DNA of 64,000 nucleotides from Glandiceps talaboti (taxonomy: Eukaryota; Hemichordata; Enteropneusta; Spengelidae), in assembly GCF_964340395.1 (NCBI RefSeq), contig NC_135551.1:2483501-2547500 (forward strand), in the 5' to 3' direction. Each line of letters starts with the position of its first letter. Position 1 is the first letter of the stretch. The notes below the pieces were generated by a model that saw nothing but the letters and a program-made list of their open reading frames with translations, did no database searches and had not been told where the DNA came from. Below, in pieces: positions 35,665 through 49,504 of the stretch. A program made the position numbers and the translations under genes.

Positions 35665-36760
35665 ACTGTGGCGTAACATGATCATATTCCATGGCATAGT
35701 ATGATCATATTCCGTGGTGTAAGATGATCATATTCCGTGGTGTAAGATGATCCTATTCCGTGGTGTAAGATGATCATATTCCATGGTGTAAGATGATTCT
35801 ATTCCATGGTGTAAGATGATCATATTCCGTGGTGTAAGATGATCCTATTCCATGGTGTCAGATGATCCTATTCCATATTCCGTGGTGTAAGATTATCCTA
35901 TTCCATGGTGTAAGATGAACCTATTCCGTGGTGTAAGATGATCATATTCCGTGGTGTCAGATGATCATATTCCATGGTGTAAGATTATCCTATTCCATGG
36001 TGTAAGATGATCCTGTTCCGTGGTGTAAGATGATCCTATTCCGTGGTGTAAGATGATCCTATTCCGTGGTGTAAGATGATCCTATTCCGTGGTGTAAGAT
36101 GATCCTATTCCGTGGTGTAAGATGATCCTATTCCGTGGTGTAAGATGATCCTATTCCGTGGTGTAAGATGATCATATTCCGTGGTGTAAGATGATCATAT
36201 TCCGTGGTGTAAGATGATCATATTCCGTGGTGTAAGATGATCATATTCCGTGGTGTAAGATGATCATATTCCGTGGTGTAAGATGATCATATTCCGTGGT
36301 GTAAGATGATCCTATTCCATGGTGTAAGATGATCCTATTCCATGGTGTAAGATGATCCTATTCCATGGTGTAAGATGATCATATTCCATGGTGTAAGATG
36401 ATCCTATTCCATGGTGTAAGATGATCCTATTCCGTGGTGTAAGATGATCCTATTCCGTGGTGTAAGATGATCCTATTCCGTGGTGTAAGATGATCCTATT
36501 CCGTGGTGCAAGATGATCCTATTCCATGGTGTCAGATGATCCTATTCCATGGTGTAAGATGATCATATTCCGTGGTGTAAGATGATCCTATTCCGTGGTG
36601 TAAGATGATCATATTCCGTGGTGTAAGATGATCCTATTCCGTGGTGTAAGATGATCCTATTCCGTGGTGTAAGATGATCCTATTCCGTGGTGTAAGATGA
36701 TCCTGTTCGGTGGTGTAAGATGATCCTATTCCGTGGTGTAAGATGATCCTCTACTGTGGC
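35665..36760. repeat. 23-bp minisatellite, about 47 copies
   Basis: The unit is tggtgtaagatgatcctatt + ccg. The main variants are cat/cct and ccatgg/ccgtgg, in runs that suggest recent amplification of blocks. Confidence 0.97.
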
Positions 36761-37590
36761 TGAGATGATCCCATACTTGATATGCAAATGATGTCAAAGA
36801 AAAGCGTGGAAGGCATACAGGATGTCAAGTTGGGTTTATTAAAGTACTCAAAAATGATTTGGCTCGAAAGACTAAATTTTAGGGAACTTCATAGTCCCAA
36901 ACATAAAGTGATCAAATTGATGGTAGGTATGGGTCAAATATGATTCTCTTCAAAGGACTTTAACTCAAAATTCTTGGAAACTTCGTTGGTCCAAAGCAAC
37001 AACGAAAATATTGTCCTTTTATTAAAATTACTGCATGGCTTTCAGTATATAGTCAGTTGTACTACAGAACCATTGGCGCATATTTTATTCTTGATGTTCT
37101 CTAAGCTTTACTATAATGTACTGCAAACCAGCATTTCTCATTCCTGGTTACTCATTTTCATTGAAGTGGGACGCTGTGAATTTTGATGAGTCGCAAATTT
37201 AGTAATGAATGTGGCATTACCAGTAAATGTTTGATGTGTGTATAATTTGCATGGTGGGAAGACATCTAACATTGAGAATACCATAGTGGGAATCTTGGCA
37301 CAAAACAGAAGAACGAAAACCTAATTGCACATCAAAAGTGAAAGATTGCTCTTTTTAATTAAATGAAAAATTAAGTGAACCTATTTTCTTTTAAAATTAA
37401 AATAACAAGCTGACTTGGTCATGGGTCAATGGATACATTGAAATATGTGAATGGTAAATGAGGCGATATAATATACGTGTAGCTAAGATCTGATGATATA
37501 ATTACGGAGAGCATTCAATTTGGTAGGCTACCAGCAAACTATAAAATATACGGGAAGTATTTAGAGATAAAACAGGAAAAAATCCAGAAT
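36761..37590. other. Intergenic sequence without recognised feature
   Basis: It is AT-rich. Its start has faint similarity to the dispersed repeat (gatatgcaaatgatg). No exon was recognised. Confidence 0.5.
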
Positions 37591-37690
37591 CTTATCACAT
37601 CGAAGTAAACAACAAGTGAGAATCAATTTAGTAAGTTTATCACATCGAAGTAAACAACAAGTGAGAATCAATTTAGTAAGTTTATCACAA
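37591..37690. repeat. Two-copy tandem duplication, 45 bp
   Basis: A unit starting tttatcacatcgaagtaaac and ending atttagtaag is repeated once. Confidence 0.85.
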
Positions 37691-40073
37691 GTAGCAATAA
37701 TTACCCATACATAACGTAATCACGGTTTTGACTTTAGGTACCATTCTGTTTCTTCGGGGGGGGGGGGGGGTGGATTGATGATGGGGTGTCCCCCTGTTTT
37801 TGAAATTGGCAGTGGGGAAAGTCATCCTCTTTTGAAAATTTTGGACGGTAGATGGGAAAGGGTCATTGTGTTTTGAACGGCGGATGGCGAGGGGGTCATT
37901 GTGTTTTGAATTGTGAGGAAAGAAAATTCTTCTTGTTACTTTCTATGTCGGACACTACAGCATGTTATAGACACTACTACAGGTTACAGACACTACAAAC
38001 CACCACATCTCACCAGATTCCAGTTTCTATTATACATATAGTAGGTATGAGCACCTAAAATTCTCTAACATACCAGTGACTTACAATATCAGCAATGACA
38101 ATGGCAATGCCATTGCACTAATATAACAGATGATATCTGCAATGGCAATGGCAATGCCATTACACCAATATAACAGACGATATCTGCAATGGCAATGCCA
38201 CTAGACCAATGTAACAGACATTACCATTTTTATGTGATATGCGAAACTGATTAAAACTTACAGAACTTGAGCTTTTCGAAGCTGTGAAATTAGTAAAAGG
38301 CTAATATTAGATATTAACCTAAAATTGCCAATAACCCTCCAGCTCAACTGAGAAGGGAGAGACTCTCCTAGGATCGGACTCCCTCACCCCTGAATGAATT
38401 GGAGGCACTCAGTTCAGTCAATCAACATTCAGACTCGCCAACCTTTTACTGTCATGGTGTTATTAAACTTTCTTGAACATTTCAATCCAATGTATTATCC
38501 ATAAAGTTAATTGTAATTTTAGATGACAGTGACTTTTAAAGCTGTGGAGTTCTATTGTCCAAAATGCTATCGACAGTCTAAAAATTGACTCCAAGTAAAA
38601 GTAAAGAACCTCCACCCCCACCCCCACCCCCACCCCCACCTCATCAAATAATACCCCATCAGATACGCTGACCTTTATATAATGGTCGATGCCATCTAAA
38701 GAACGTATGTCAACCGTAAATATAAGGAATAGTTTCTGTCTTCTGAAAGGCCTTTTGAATTATTGCCTGAAAGGGTCGGAATAACTGCTTCGAGAGTTAA
38801 AGCTTCGAAAGGTGGACATATCCCCGTGTCAAGCCCCCCCTGTCTTTTACTGTCAAGATACTATTTAATACACATTTTTTAAAATTATATACTGTGTTAG
38901 TAGTCGCTAATTACATGATAGTACTACCTAATAAAATATTTGCAAGACATATGTAGTCTAGCAGGCCACTCTGAGTCACGAAATACCTGGCATGTGATAA
39001 TTGGTGGAAGGGTTAACGTTTATCATGTTTTAGAAATATTAAGCTATTGGGAGGGGAGGGGGGTGTCAGCCAGTTTTCGGGGAGGGGGTGTCTGATTTTT
39101 TGTCGGCCTGATGGAAAATTCACTGATCCCAACCCTCCACCCCCACCCCCACCCCGGCCGGTGAAACTGGCCCGTTTAGTTTGATCAATTGAAGCAATTG
39201 AAAGGATAGTGTAGAGGCTATCCGAGGCTTTGAAACTCACGATCTACTACCGGAAAACTTCAGATTCAAAAACACGGATAGACCAGCAGACTATTGAATT
39301 TGACTTGATAGAGCTATGAACACAACAATTTCCAGGGGGCATTTAAAATGTTTTTATTTGTATGTGTATTCATGTCTGTACATATGATGGTTTAAACAAC
39401 AGTCCAGTGTTTACCTAAGTACACTATATATATTATATACTAGTAGTAGTAGTACTACGGATTGATGTCTGAGAGTATTGCAATATTATAAACAAGTATG
39501 TATGACGCCCTCTCACGCCTAGTCTGTAGGTAAAAGTCAACAATAGGTTTATGGTCTCGGTACTTTTAATTTTCTTTCTTTTATTGTATGCTCAACGTTT
39601 CCCATCCCATTGACAACATTTCATGATGAGAAAACGTTCCTTCATGTTTATGAGATATATAGGAATGTGTAGACAAAAGTTTACATCCAATTTGTTTCCC
39701 AAAGAGTTTACCTGGCAAATAACTAACATATTGACAAAAGAGAACCCAGGGAAGAGTTCAGTTATGAATGAAATAGCTTAGTAAATGAAACGAATCCTAC
39801 GCCAGACTTCAATCAATGCAGTTTCAATGTCTGGATTTGACTGATTCTAGATTTCGATTACCAGTCCACTGGAAAAAAATACAGTAACTGTGTAATTCAT
39901 AGTGCAAACAATCCAATTTAATCTTAATCCAACCTTGGTCTTTAAAAATCTTTGATTTACATGAACAGGGCATTATCAGGGAGATGTCATGTCGGGGAGG
40001 GGGAGACATCGATGAAGAACCATCAACAATTTGAGGAACCTCCATACCTCACTCACAAGATTTGAGTAACCAG
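37691..40073. other. Intergenic sequence with G/C homopolymer tracts
   Basis: It contains a poly-G tract near 37755-37770, (CCCCCA)n near 38610-38640, a similar tract near 39138-39155, and three copies of a short aatggcaatgccatt-containing repeat at 38090-38222. No gene was recognised. Confidence 0.6.
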
Positions 40074-40353
40074 CCACAGACACTTGTGAGCCGATAATAT
40101 GTTTCAGAATATAATTTACATAATATATATACATATTTACATAATATATCTGGCCAATAATAGGTAAAATTATAACACGGGTTTGTAGGATCGCGTAAGA
40201 TCAGACATCGTGTAATGTTGTATAGTTAATACTTACGCAATCCTACAAATCAGTTTTACTTTTACCCCTTTTACATATTTAATCGGCTAAATATGTCAAT
40301 ATTATCGATATTATGAAAGTCTGAAACATATCTCCGGTCAAAAGTGTCTGTGG
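40074..40353. mobile_element. 280-bp fold-back element (MITE-like)
   Basis: The ends are ccacagacacttgtgagcc and (reverse complement of the right end) ccacagacacttttgacc, followed on both sides by the atatgtttcag phrase. An inner pair, gtttgtaggatcgcgtaaga and acttacgcaatcctacaaat, is also inverted. There is no coding capacity. The target duplication is unclear; taacc is present next to both ends. Confidence 0.75.
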
Positions 40354-40645
40354 TAACCCCCCCCCCCCCCTCCGTTCAGCACAATGTTTTGAGTGACCCC
40401 CCCCCCCCACGTCCCGAAACTGTCACACTCAACTAGACTTATGGTTAAGTAATTTTTAGTATTCTTCCAGATTTGGAACACTGTAGAGTACTAATCCTAG
40501 GATCAACACACGTGTTTACATTATCCAGTAATTTTCTGTTAAGGGCTGAAGTTTAGACACAAGAACTCTGTCGATGAAAAACGCTATATTTCAATGCAAT
40601 ATGAGATTACAATAATAGAGATTAATAGTGAACTAGTACTAGATA

Positions 40646-42290
40646 GGGGTATGTACACACTGAGTAATAATAGGGGTATGTACACACTGAGTAATAATAG
40701 GGGTATGTACACACTGAGTAACAATAGGGGTATGTACACACTGAGTAACAATAGGGGTATGTACACACTGAGTAATAATAGGGGTATGTACACACTGAGT
40801 AATAATAGGGGTATGTACACACTGAGTTATAATAGGGGTATGTACACACTGAGTAATAATAGGGGTATGTACACACTGAGTAATAATAGGGGTATGTACA
40901 CACTGAGTTATAATAGGGGTATGTACACACTGAGTAATAATAAGGGTATGTACACACTGAGTAATAATAGGGGTATGTACACACTGAGTAATAATAGGGG
41001 TATGTACAAACTGAGTAATAATAGGGGTATGTACACACTGAGTAATAATAGGGGTATGTACACACTGAGTTATAATAGGGGTATGTACACACTGAGTAAT
41101 AATAGGGGTATGTACACACTGAGTTATAATAGGGGTATGTACACACTGAGTTATAATAGGGGTATGTACACACTGAGTAATAATAGGGGTATGTACACAC
41201 TGAGTAATAATAGGGGTATGTACACACTGAGTAATAATAGGGGTATGTACACACTGAGTAATAATAGGGGTATGTACACACTGAGTAATAATAGGGGTAT
41301 GTACACACTGAGTTATAATAGGGGTATGTACACACTGAGTAATAATAGGGGTATGTACACACTGAGTTATAATAGGGGTATGTACACACTGAGTAATAAT
41401 AGGGGTATGTACACACTGAGTAATAATAGGGGTATGTACACACTGAGTAATAATAGGGGTATGTACACACTGAGTAATAATAGGGGTATGTACACACTGA
41501 GTTATAATAGGGGTATGTACACACTGAGTAATAATAGGGGTATGTACACACTGAGTTATAATAGGGGTATGTACACACTGAGTAATAATAGGGGTATGTA
41601 CACACTGAGTAATAATAGGGGTATGTACACACTGAGTAATAATAGGGGTATGTACACACTGAGTAATAATAGGGGTATGTACACACTGAGTTATAATAGG
41701 GGTATGTACACACTGAGTTATAATAGGGGTATGTACACACTGAGTAATAATAGGGGTATGTACACACTGAGTAATAATAGGGGTATGTACACACTGAGTA
41801 ATAATAGGGGTATGTACACACTGAGTACTAATAGGGGTATGTACACACTGAGTACTAATAGGGGTATGCACACACTGAGTAATAATAGGGGTATGTACAC
41901 ACTGAGTAATAATAGGGGTATGTACACACTGAGTACTAATAGGGGTATGTACACACTGAGTACTAATAGGGGTATGCACACACTGAGTAATAATAGGGGT
42001 ATGCACACACTGAGTAATAATAGGGGTATGTACACACTGAGTAATAATAGGGGTATGTACACACTGAGTAATAATAGGGGTATGTACACACTGAGTAATA
42101 ATAGGGGTATGTACACACTGAGTTATAATAGGGGTATGTACACACTGAGTAATAATAGGGGTATGTACACACTGAGTAATAATAGGGGTATGTACAAACT
42201 GAGTAATAATAGGGGTATGTACACACTGAGTAATAATAGGGGTATGTACAAACTGAGTAATAATAGGGGTATGTACACACTGAGTTATAT
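40646..42290. repeat. 27-bp minisatellite, about 61 copies
   Basis: The unit is ggggtatgtacacactgagt followed by aataata. Variants are ttataata, tactaata, tatgcacac and tacaaac. The 27-bp length keeps a 573-codon frame open on the plus strand (GMYTLSNNR repeats) and others on the minus strand. I do not regard these as genes. Confidence 0.98.
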
Positions 42291-42365
42291 GAGATTATTT
42301 GAATTCTTTGCATAGAAACATTATTGGTAGTGATTTGTAATTACTCTGTCGTTCAGTTTTGTCAG

Positions 42366-42366
42366 G

Positions 42367-42420
<54 letters not shown>

Positions 42421-42467
42421 CGTACGTACGTATGTGTGTTGTTGTTGTTGTTGTTGTAATTGTATTA

Positions 42468-42508
<41 letters not shown>

Positions 42509-42530
42509 TGTTTTTGTTTGTTTGTTTGTA
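42366..42530. repeat. Compound microsatellite (TAAG)n-(TACG)n-(GTT)n-(AAT)n-(TTTG)n
   Basis: Adjacent simple repeats: taag about 42366-42419, gtt about 42438-42456, aat about 42468-42507, then tttg. Confidence 0.95.
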
Positions 42531-43015
42531 AGTCTGAGCCCTATATACATGTATAGAGACCGTCTACATACTAATAATATCCCTATCCATGAGTTTAAAT
42601 GATGTTTTCATCTACATCATATGCAAGTTTTGTTTATTTATGTATTTTTATTTATATTTATCTATTTTCCATTTATGTAAGTATTTATTTATTTATAGAT
42701 GTACTTTGTTTGTTTGTTTGTTTATTTATTTATTTGTTTGTTTGTAATGCAGTTCATGGGTTCCCTATGGTTCCTATAATAAACATAAACATACTTAAAA
42801 CATAATTTTGAATTTGAAAATTATTTAAGGAATGTCAGGGATTTTAGTTTACGGAAATTATTTATCAAAATTTAGGTTAAGTGCTAGTAATCATAGTTTA
42901 GAAATAGAATTAGGTAGAAGGAGATTCCCAAGAGTTCATGTTGATTTAAGATTTTGTAAAAGGTGATGAGTTGCATTTTATTTTAGACTTCAATTATTAG
43001 TGTTAGAGAGAAAAA

Positions 43016-43039
43016 AAAGTTGTTGTTGTTATTATTAAT

Positions 43040-43072
<33 letters not shown>
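43016..43072. repeat. (GTT)n microsatellite
   Basis: A gttgtt run with an internal attatt interruption. Confidence 0.9.
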
Positions 43073-43074
<2 letters not shown>

Positions 43075-43513
43075 CTACACTTTATTCACTGACAATAAAG
43101 TTGTGTAATAAAGTTATTATTATTATTTAATTATTAATATATTATTTCTTTGTGAAGTACCCTGGGATCACACTTTTTAAAAAAAATAAAGTCTCTTTGT
43201 ATTTACAGCCTGTAATACACTGTGATGTTGCACAATAATATTAGTCTTGAACTATGATCACCACTGTAATCCAAGGGTAGATCTAAACGAAATGGGTGTA
43301 TTTACATTGTAAGCTAAGATTGGAAAGAAAGATGAATTATGAAAGGTATGACGAGAACTTGAGAGGTCACTGAAAGGTAAATATCCGGGAACTATACCCA
43401 CAATGCTTTGCGTTTATTTTCCAATTTCTGTCCTTGAGTTCGTCAATGCAGAGCGCAGTGAATCCAATGTGGACGCTCGACGACATGGACTATATGTGAT
43501 CGCTCGGTTTAAA

Positions 43514-43528
43514 ATGGCCTGCTCTTGA
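43514..43528 (+). promoter_or_regulatory. Upstream ORF of four codons in tomosyn 5' leader
   Basis: ATGGCCTGCTCTTGA lies 15 bases before the main ATG and in the same frame. Its stop also closes the main frame upstream, which fixes 43544 as the first usable start. It could dampen translation if the transcript starts before 43514. Confidence 0.5.
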
Positions 43529-43543
43529 AGGAATTTAGCAGTG

Positions 43544-43888
43544 ATGTCTGCCAAGGCGACCATGAAGAAATTTGCAAGTATTGGCCGAGTGCTGGACGGA
43601 TTGCGGTCGGGCTCAACCCCTGCTCCGAAAACAGAAACTGAAATAATTGAAACTCTAAGTTCGGAAGATTTCACAGTGAGCAAGGTAGGTTGATAAATAA
43701 AAATATTTAAAATATATATATATATATATATATCAGAAATTGAAGAAATTATTATTTTTATTGGACGTTGCTTTCATGTTGTTGTTTTAGGTTGTACGAC
43801 ATGGATTTCCGTTCGAGCCGACAGCAATGGCTTACGACCCCGTACAGAACATACTCGTCATCGGCAGTAAGAACGGTTCGCTTAGAAT
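43544..43888 (+). CDS. STXBP5: Tomosyn / syntaxin-binding protein 5-like, exons 1-2 (rest outside window)
   Basis: Tomosyn is a cytosolic WD40 protein that binds syntaxin and SNAP-25 through a C-terminal R-SNARE motif and restrains exocytosis. Exon 1 (43544-43684) encodes MSAKATMKKFASIGRVLDGL, then RSGSTPAPKTETEIIETLSS and EDFTVSK. Exon 2 (43791-43888) encodes VVRHGFPFEPTAMAYDPVQN followed by ILVIGSKNGSLR plus two bases. The pattern MKKFxxxRVLDGL, then ETLxSExFxxxK, then VRHGFPxxPxAxAxDPVQxIL is diagnostic for the family N-terminus and first WD blade. The donor of exon 1 is gtaggt and the acceptor of exon 2 is gttttag, in phase 0. Exon 2 ends at gtatcc, a weaker donor, chosen because the family reads GxLR(I/L)FG here. 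The choice between STXBP5 and STXBP5L has no meaning outside vertebrates. Confidence 0.9.
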
Positions 43889-45654
43889 GTATCCTTTTAA
43901 TTTCATTCATTCGCCATTGAGATTAGTGAGGGATCACTGTTTTCACTGCTAGAGAGATCGACGTGATTTCAGGTAAATCTCATCATATTTTCCTTCGCTT
44001 TATGTGTTTTCAATTCCACGATAATAACATGTCAGACATTTCAATATTTGTCGACCGTTGTCATATATTTTGTCGTTGTGATTCTTTCCCCGTGAGGCAT
44101 CGAACAGGGGCTCGCTCTCTCCAAAATCGTAAATTATGCAAATAGGCAGATTGAGTCGTCGATTCTCGAAGTAGAATTTAAATTCGGGACCGTAGTGCAC
44201 AAGTTGAAATTGTGTATTGCTATGACAGGAGTCAGTTACCTGTTTTACTGGCAATTTTCGTCCGTCGTAAAGTGACTAGAGAAGGGAGCAGCCCACTTTG
44301 TACAAACACAGCAATGCCCATAGCTGGCTAGCTGACAGGCTTTCTAATATGCACTGCTGACGTCATAGGCATATTATATTAATAGCGGTGTATGAGCTAT
44401 GCAAATAGTATACATCCAGTGACTTTCTTCAACACTAATTGTGTTGAGTAAATACAGTCAGAACATGTCAGCAGAAAAATCAACATTGTGTGTGAAATCA
44501 TGTAGTCAATATTATTGCCTATTGGTCTACTTAATATGACGATATAAAATTCTTTGACATCTAAGCCATTAAATGTGTGTTATTGAGTGACAAGTCAATT
44601 TTCTAGATTAATTTTCAAGTTACATGCTCCCTTTATGCCTTGTTTGTGATTACCAGTACTGTATGTTAAAAGATGTTTGCAAGTATTTATAAATCTAGTG
44701 TGTGTTTTATTTAAGTGTATTAATTAACATCTATTTTGGAAATGAAAAAATTGCATTAATATTACATAATATTAACTGTAAATAAAGAGAATCACAGTCA
44801 GGGTTTAAATTGTTTGAAGAAAGGGCAGAATAAAATAAATTTTACCATTTTCACTTATTCTTCATCTTCTCGTCTTCTGTATACATGTATTTGTCAAGTA
44901 CATGGGTGGGGAGGGGCAGTTTTATTTTTAATTGATAATTCTGTGACTGCTCACCTTGCTTTAGTGGTTAGCTATAAATAACATTACAACCAAGTCAAAA
45001 TAATATTGTGATATTGATAAATTTCATGCATGTTAAATTGTGAAATCTTGTTAGTATAAGTAGGCATTGAGATAAGCTGTGTACCTGTTTATTATGTGCT
45101 TATAGTAGTATGTGATATTTTTAAACCTCAACATATACTATATTAAGTCAGGCTTTATATGTTATTCATGGCATGAAATATGCTGGTTTATTTACACTGT
45201 GAGGTGTGCTATGAGGGTATTTGTTTAGGAGTGTCCTCCTTCACTCTTGTCACACCTCTTGATAATGTAACAATTTAAACCACTTCAGGGAAAGTCTAAA
45301 TAGTTTTAAACCAGTTACCTAACTATACAGACAGTGTTTTTATTCTGTGTAGGAGTATCAAAAACTCTACCTTCAGAGTGGTCACCCACTCCTTGCCTCC
45401 AACCAAAGACTGTATGAATGAGGTCAGCATGTAGTCCTATTATCCTTGCATGAAAATATTCCTGGAGTAAATGCAGTCATGATCATGATATGTTGTGTTG
45501 TGAACTAAACTAGAAAACATTGCAAGCCAGAATCACATATGTGTCCATAATGTATGAGTTAAATCTCATACTAACCTAGAATCGATCCAGGCGAATGGAG
45601 ATTTTGAATTTTGATTTTGTGATGGGGAAATAACAAATTCAAAACCCCTATTGA

Positions 45655-45990
45655 CATGGATTCCAGGCTAATCTCGTACAAATTACAGTGGTTTTTTTTC
45701 CAGGCTAATCTTGTACAAACTACAGTGGTTTTTATCCAAGCTAATCTCGTACAAACTACAGTGGTTTTTATCCAGGCTAATCTCGTACAAACTACAGTGG
45801 TTTTTATCCAGGCTAATCTCGTACAAACTACAGTGGTTTTTATCCAGGCTAATCTCGTACAAACTACAGTGGTTTTTATCCAGGCTAATCTCGTACAAAC
45901 TACAGTGGTTTTTATCCAGGCTAATCTCGTACAAATTACAGTGGTTTTTATCCAGGCTAATCTCGTACAAACTACAGTGGTTTTTAGGCC
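45655..45990. repeat. 36-bp minisatellite, nine copies
   Basis: The unit is tttttatccaggctaatctc followed by gtacaaactacagtgg. It is open in several frames because 36 is a multiple of 3. Confidence 0.96.
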
Positions 45991-46329
45991 CTTGTCAGAT
46001 TCAGAGTAACATTTTGGTGATAAAAATAGTTGCCTGGTGCAATTATAGAAAAAACTTGTCAAAAAACAAAAGAATTATTCTGTGTAATCCTTATGCATGC
46101 TACACTGATATGTTATTATGTCAGAATGTGGGGTTGAATCTGTATCCTAGCCTAAATATGACAGGACTGTCCTGATGGAATTAAATACATCTACAAAGTC
46201 AAGTACAAATTGAAGTTCAAAGATTGGATAGGACAGTGTTTTTACTAAGGGTACAGCAATACATGCTTGTGTTTGTGAGTAAATTTTTGTTATTTCAACA
46301 TTTTTTTCTTCTGTAAGGAAGAGATATAT

Positions 46330-47055
46330 TTAATAGTGGGTGAAAGTCTGTGTGTGTGTGTCTGTCTGTGTGTCTGTCTGTCTGTGTCATCGTTTTCTCC
46401 AAAACGGCTGGCTCAATTCAAACGAAATTTTGTACACATGTTCCGTAGGGTAATGGCAAGAACTGATTAGGTTTTGGTAAACAAACCATGAATATTAATG
46501 AGCAATTTATGTAATGAATGGTTTTCAGTAATAAGGCTATATCTCAAGAATGCACGCTTCAAATTCATTATAACTTGGTACACACATTTGCAATACCAAA
46601 GTGCACCTGTCCTGAAAATATTAATAATGTAGCTTTTAGTTTTAATAAGTTATTGGCATATTTTCGGTAGGCCACAAAAAAGAAAAAAATAGTTTCTGGT
46701 CAGAAAATGTTGTCTAAAGTGGTGCGACTTTATCACCATTTTCTAAAAAACGACTGGCTCAATTCAAACGAAATGTATTGCATGTGTTCTGTAGGATAGT
46801 GACAAGAACTGATTAGGTTTCGGTAAACAACCCATGAATATTAATGAGCAATTTACATAATTAATGGTTTTCGGTAATTAGGCTATATCTCAAGAATATA
46901 CTCTTTAAATTCAATATAATTTGATACATACATTTGCGATACCAAAGCGCACTTGTCCTGAAAATATTAGTTTTAGTTTTAATAAGTTATTGGCATATTT
47001 TTGTACGCCACTAAAAAGGAAAAAATAGTTTCTCGTCAGGAAAAGTGGTGCGACG
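46330..47055. repeat. Head-to-tail dimer of a dispersed repeat, about 340 bp each
   Basis: After a TG/TCTG microsatellite (about 46352-46386), copy 1 (about 46386-46728) and copy 2 (about 46729-47053) share ggctcaattcaaacgaaat, aagaactgattaggtt, catgaatattaatgagcaat and aggctatatctcaagaat, and both end in a gtggtgcgac motif. The head microsatellite and the clue phrase are reminiscent of, but not the same as, the 26530 family. Confidence 0.88.
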
Positions 47056-48226
47056 ATGCGATTATTTTTTTTTACATTCTCAACAAATGTTAATCAATCT
47101 ACTCATCATTGCAGTTACTGTTCTTTTTATTTAGTACTTTACAGTAAGTGTGTATGGGGGTCAAATGTCATAGGCTAGTTCATGATTAGCTTTGCAGTTG
47201 TCTTCACTGGTGGCAATTAATGTAGGGAGAGTTACTTTTGTGTTTTCCCTTTCATCTGCAGACTGAATTGGCTTACGGAAGAAAAAATTAATGCAGGAAG
47301 GGGGGTACTTTAGTGATGGGCGCTGACCAGAAACAATTTTTTTTTATGCTACAACATTCTATAAAGCTTCACATTACATGTTGTTGTTGTTGGCCAGGAG
47401 ATCACTAACAGCAATGGCCAAATAGCAATCAATGAGAAAAAATAACTTATTACATATGTTCTGGTGTATTCCAACAATTACCTGTAGGAACGACAATCAC
47501 AAAACTTTGTCCTTATGGAAGGCATTCAGTTTAAATCTGGTATATATATGGGTGTGTTTTGTCTATAGGCTGCCAGTTGCTATCCTAACAAATATAAAGT
47601 TACATTGAAATGTATGACAGATACAGTTATATCAAAATAAATTAATATACAATTTATATTGAAAATAAATTAATATACAATGAATAAGTTATATCAAAAT
47701 AAATTGATATATGATGAATATGTTATATTTGTATATTGAAATGGATTAAAGTGTATTTTATAAAACCATGGTAACGTGATGGAGGTAATTATGTGAAATT
47801 GTCATAACTGACATATTTATCTGCCATTTTGAATGAAATCTTATATGGTCCAAATATAGCGAGCACAAAATAATTTTTGGAAAGAAGAATCAGATCAAGA
47901 GAAAGTATCCCTTGAGTTTGAATGGTTTGATCCAGAAAATTTGTTTGAAATGTCAGTTTTGAAATCCCTGGATAAGTTTGACTGTTTGTTATGGCTCCAC
48001 CATGGGATTAGCCCACTATTGCCTCAAGAGTGTAGATGAGGAGAAAGAGGGATTATTGTCAGCTGACTATTTTGTTTTTATGTCCCAAGTGTCATTAATA
48101 TATCATAGACTGACTATGGGTATTACTGGAACATAACATGTGAGGTATACCACAATTGACAAGTTACAATATTAATTTTGTACTCAATTAATCTACAGAA
48201 CTTTGCAAATGTCAAAAGAGAAGAGT

Positions 48227-48428
48227 TATTGTACATGTTAACAATTGGTCAGACTTGATAACAGTTTTTGATGTGCCAAATATACATGTATCTAGTTATT
48301 GTACGTGTTAACAATTGGTCAGACTTGATAACAGTTTTTGATGTGCCAAATATACATGTATCTAGTTATTGTACGTGTTAACAATTGGTCAGACTTGATA
48401 ACAGTTTTTGATGTGCCAAATGTATCTA
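48227..48428. repeat. 70-bp tandem repeat, three copies
   Basis: The unit runs from gttattgtacgtgttaacaa to gccaaatatacatgtatcta. Copies are almost identical. Confidence 0.95.
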
Positions 48429-49504
48429 GGTGGATGAACTGATCCTGTCATTTTGATTGTAATATCACTCTTGAATAAGAAGCATAGGAAGGGGGTGGGG
48501 TGGGGTGGGGTGGGGAGTGTCACTCATCAGATTTACTAGTACAATGTAGTAGTACTCCTTGAAACTTTCTCTGCTTCACCCATTGTTAGGATCTCAATGC
48601 TGATAGTAACATAGAGGGCCATTTCATAGTGCTCTGTCCCACCTTCCCAATTAGTCAATAGTACCATGTTGTGAGAGTAACTTATCATGGCATGGTTGAC
48701 ATTGATCATACACAGTGACCTGTAGATCTGGTGTAGGACAACCTTCAGAGTTGCCAGGTTCATCATATTCCACATCCAGCATGTAAAAAATATCAGTGAT
48801 TCCTAACATCAAAGATTATAGTACATTGTATTGTGTGGTTAATCAACTGTTCGGCATTGAAAAGCGTGGACTAAACATACAACAGTTTGAACCATACTGA
48901 CGTAGTGAGAACTCAAACAGATATGATGTCTGATTCCGTGGACGACAATGACTCTGAATGATATTGAACTATTATTGTGTGTGTCAAATATTGTTGTTTC
49001 ACATGAAACTAGTGATCACCTTGTTTGTCCTGGCATATCGCTTGTGAAATATACCTTACTTTTGATAACGTGGATTAGGACAATAACACAAAATTATATT
49101 GATAAACTGTTGCCTTTTATTTGCTGTATGCAAATTGAATATGCTGATGCCAGTCTATAGAATAAGTACGTTTACGACAGAATTTCCATGCGTAAGCAGG
49201 CATTTTTAAGTACTAAAGTATGATTTTGATGTAAACAGTAAACAAAACTGTTTGTTTTTGTAGTATCTATCAAATTCAAAGTAGTTCCAGGTTGATTTCA
49301 ATCAATATTGAAAATAGTTCCAGGCTGATTTTGTTCAGTATTGCAATATACGGGGTGATACCTCATCATCCATAGAAAACAACGTAACTCATGGTGTTCG
49401 AATATATGAGGCATATAATAATGACATTGATGGAGACCTTCATATCCATGATGACTAAATTGTGAAGTTGTTGAACTTTGTACGTAACACTAAATGTGTT
49501 TTGA

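Noticed and set aside
40594-42315. 573-codon plus-strand frame of GMYTLSNNR repeats and minus-strand counterparts
   Set aside because: It is a 27-bp minisatellite. All frames on both strands are equally open, as expected for non-coding repeats of length divisible by 3.
45571-46062. 163-codon minus-strand frame (KTTVVCTRLAWI repeats)
   Set aside because: It is produced by the 36-bp array at 45655-45990.
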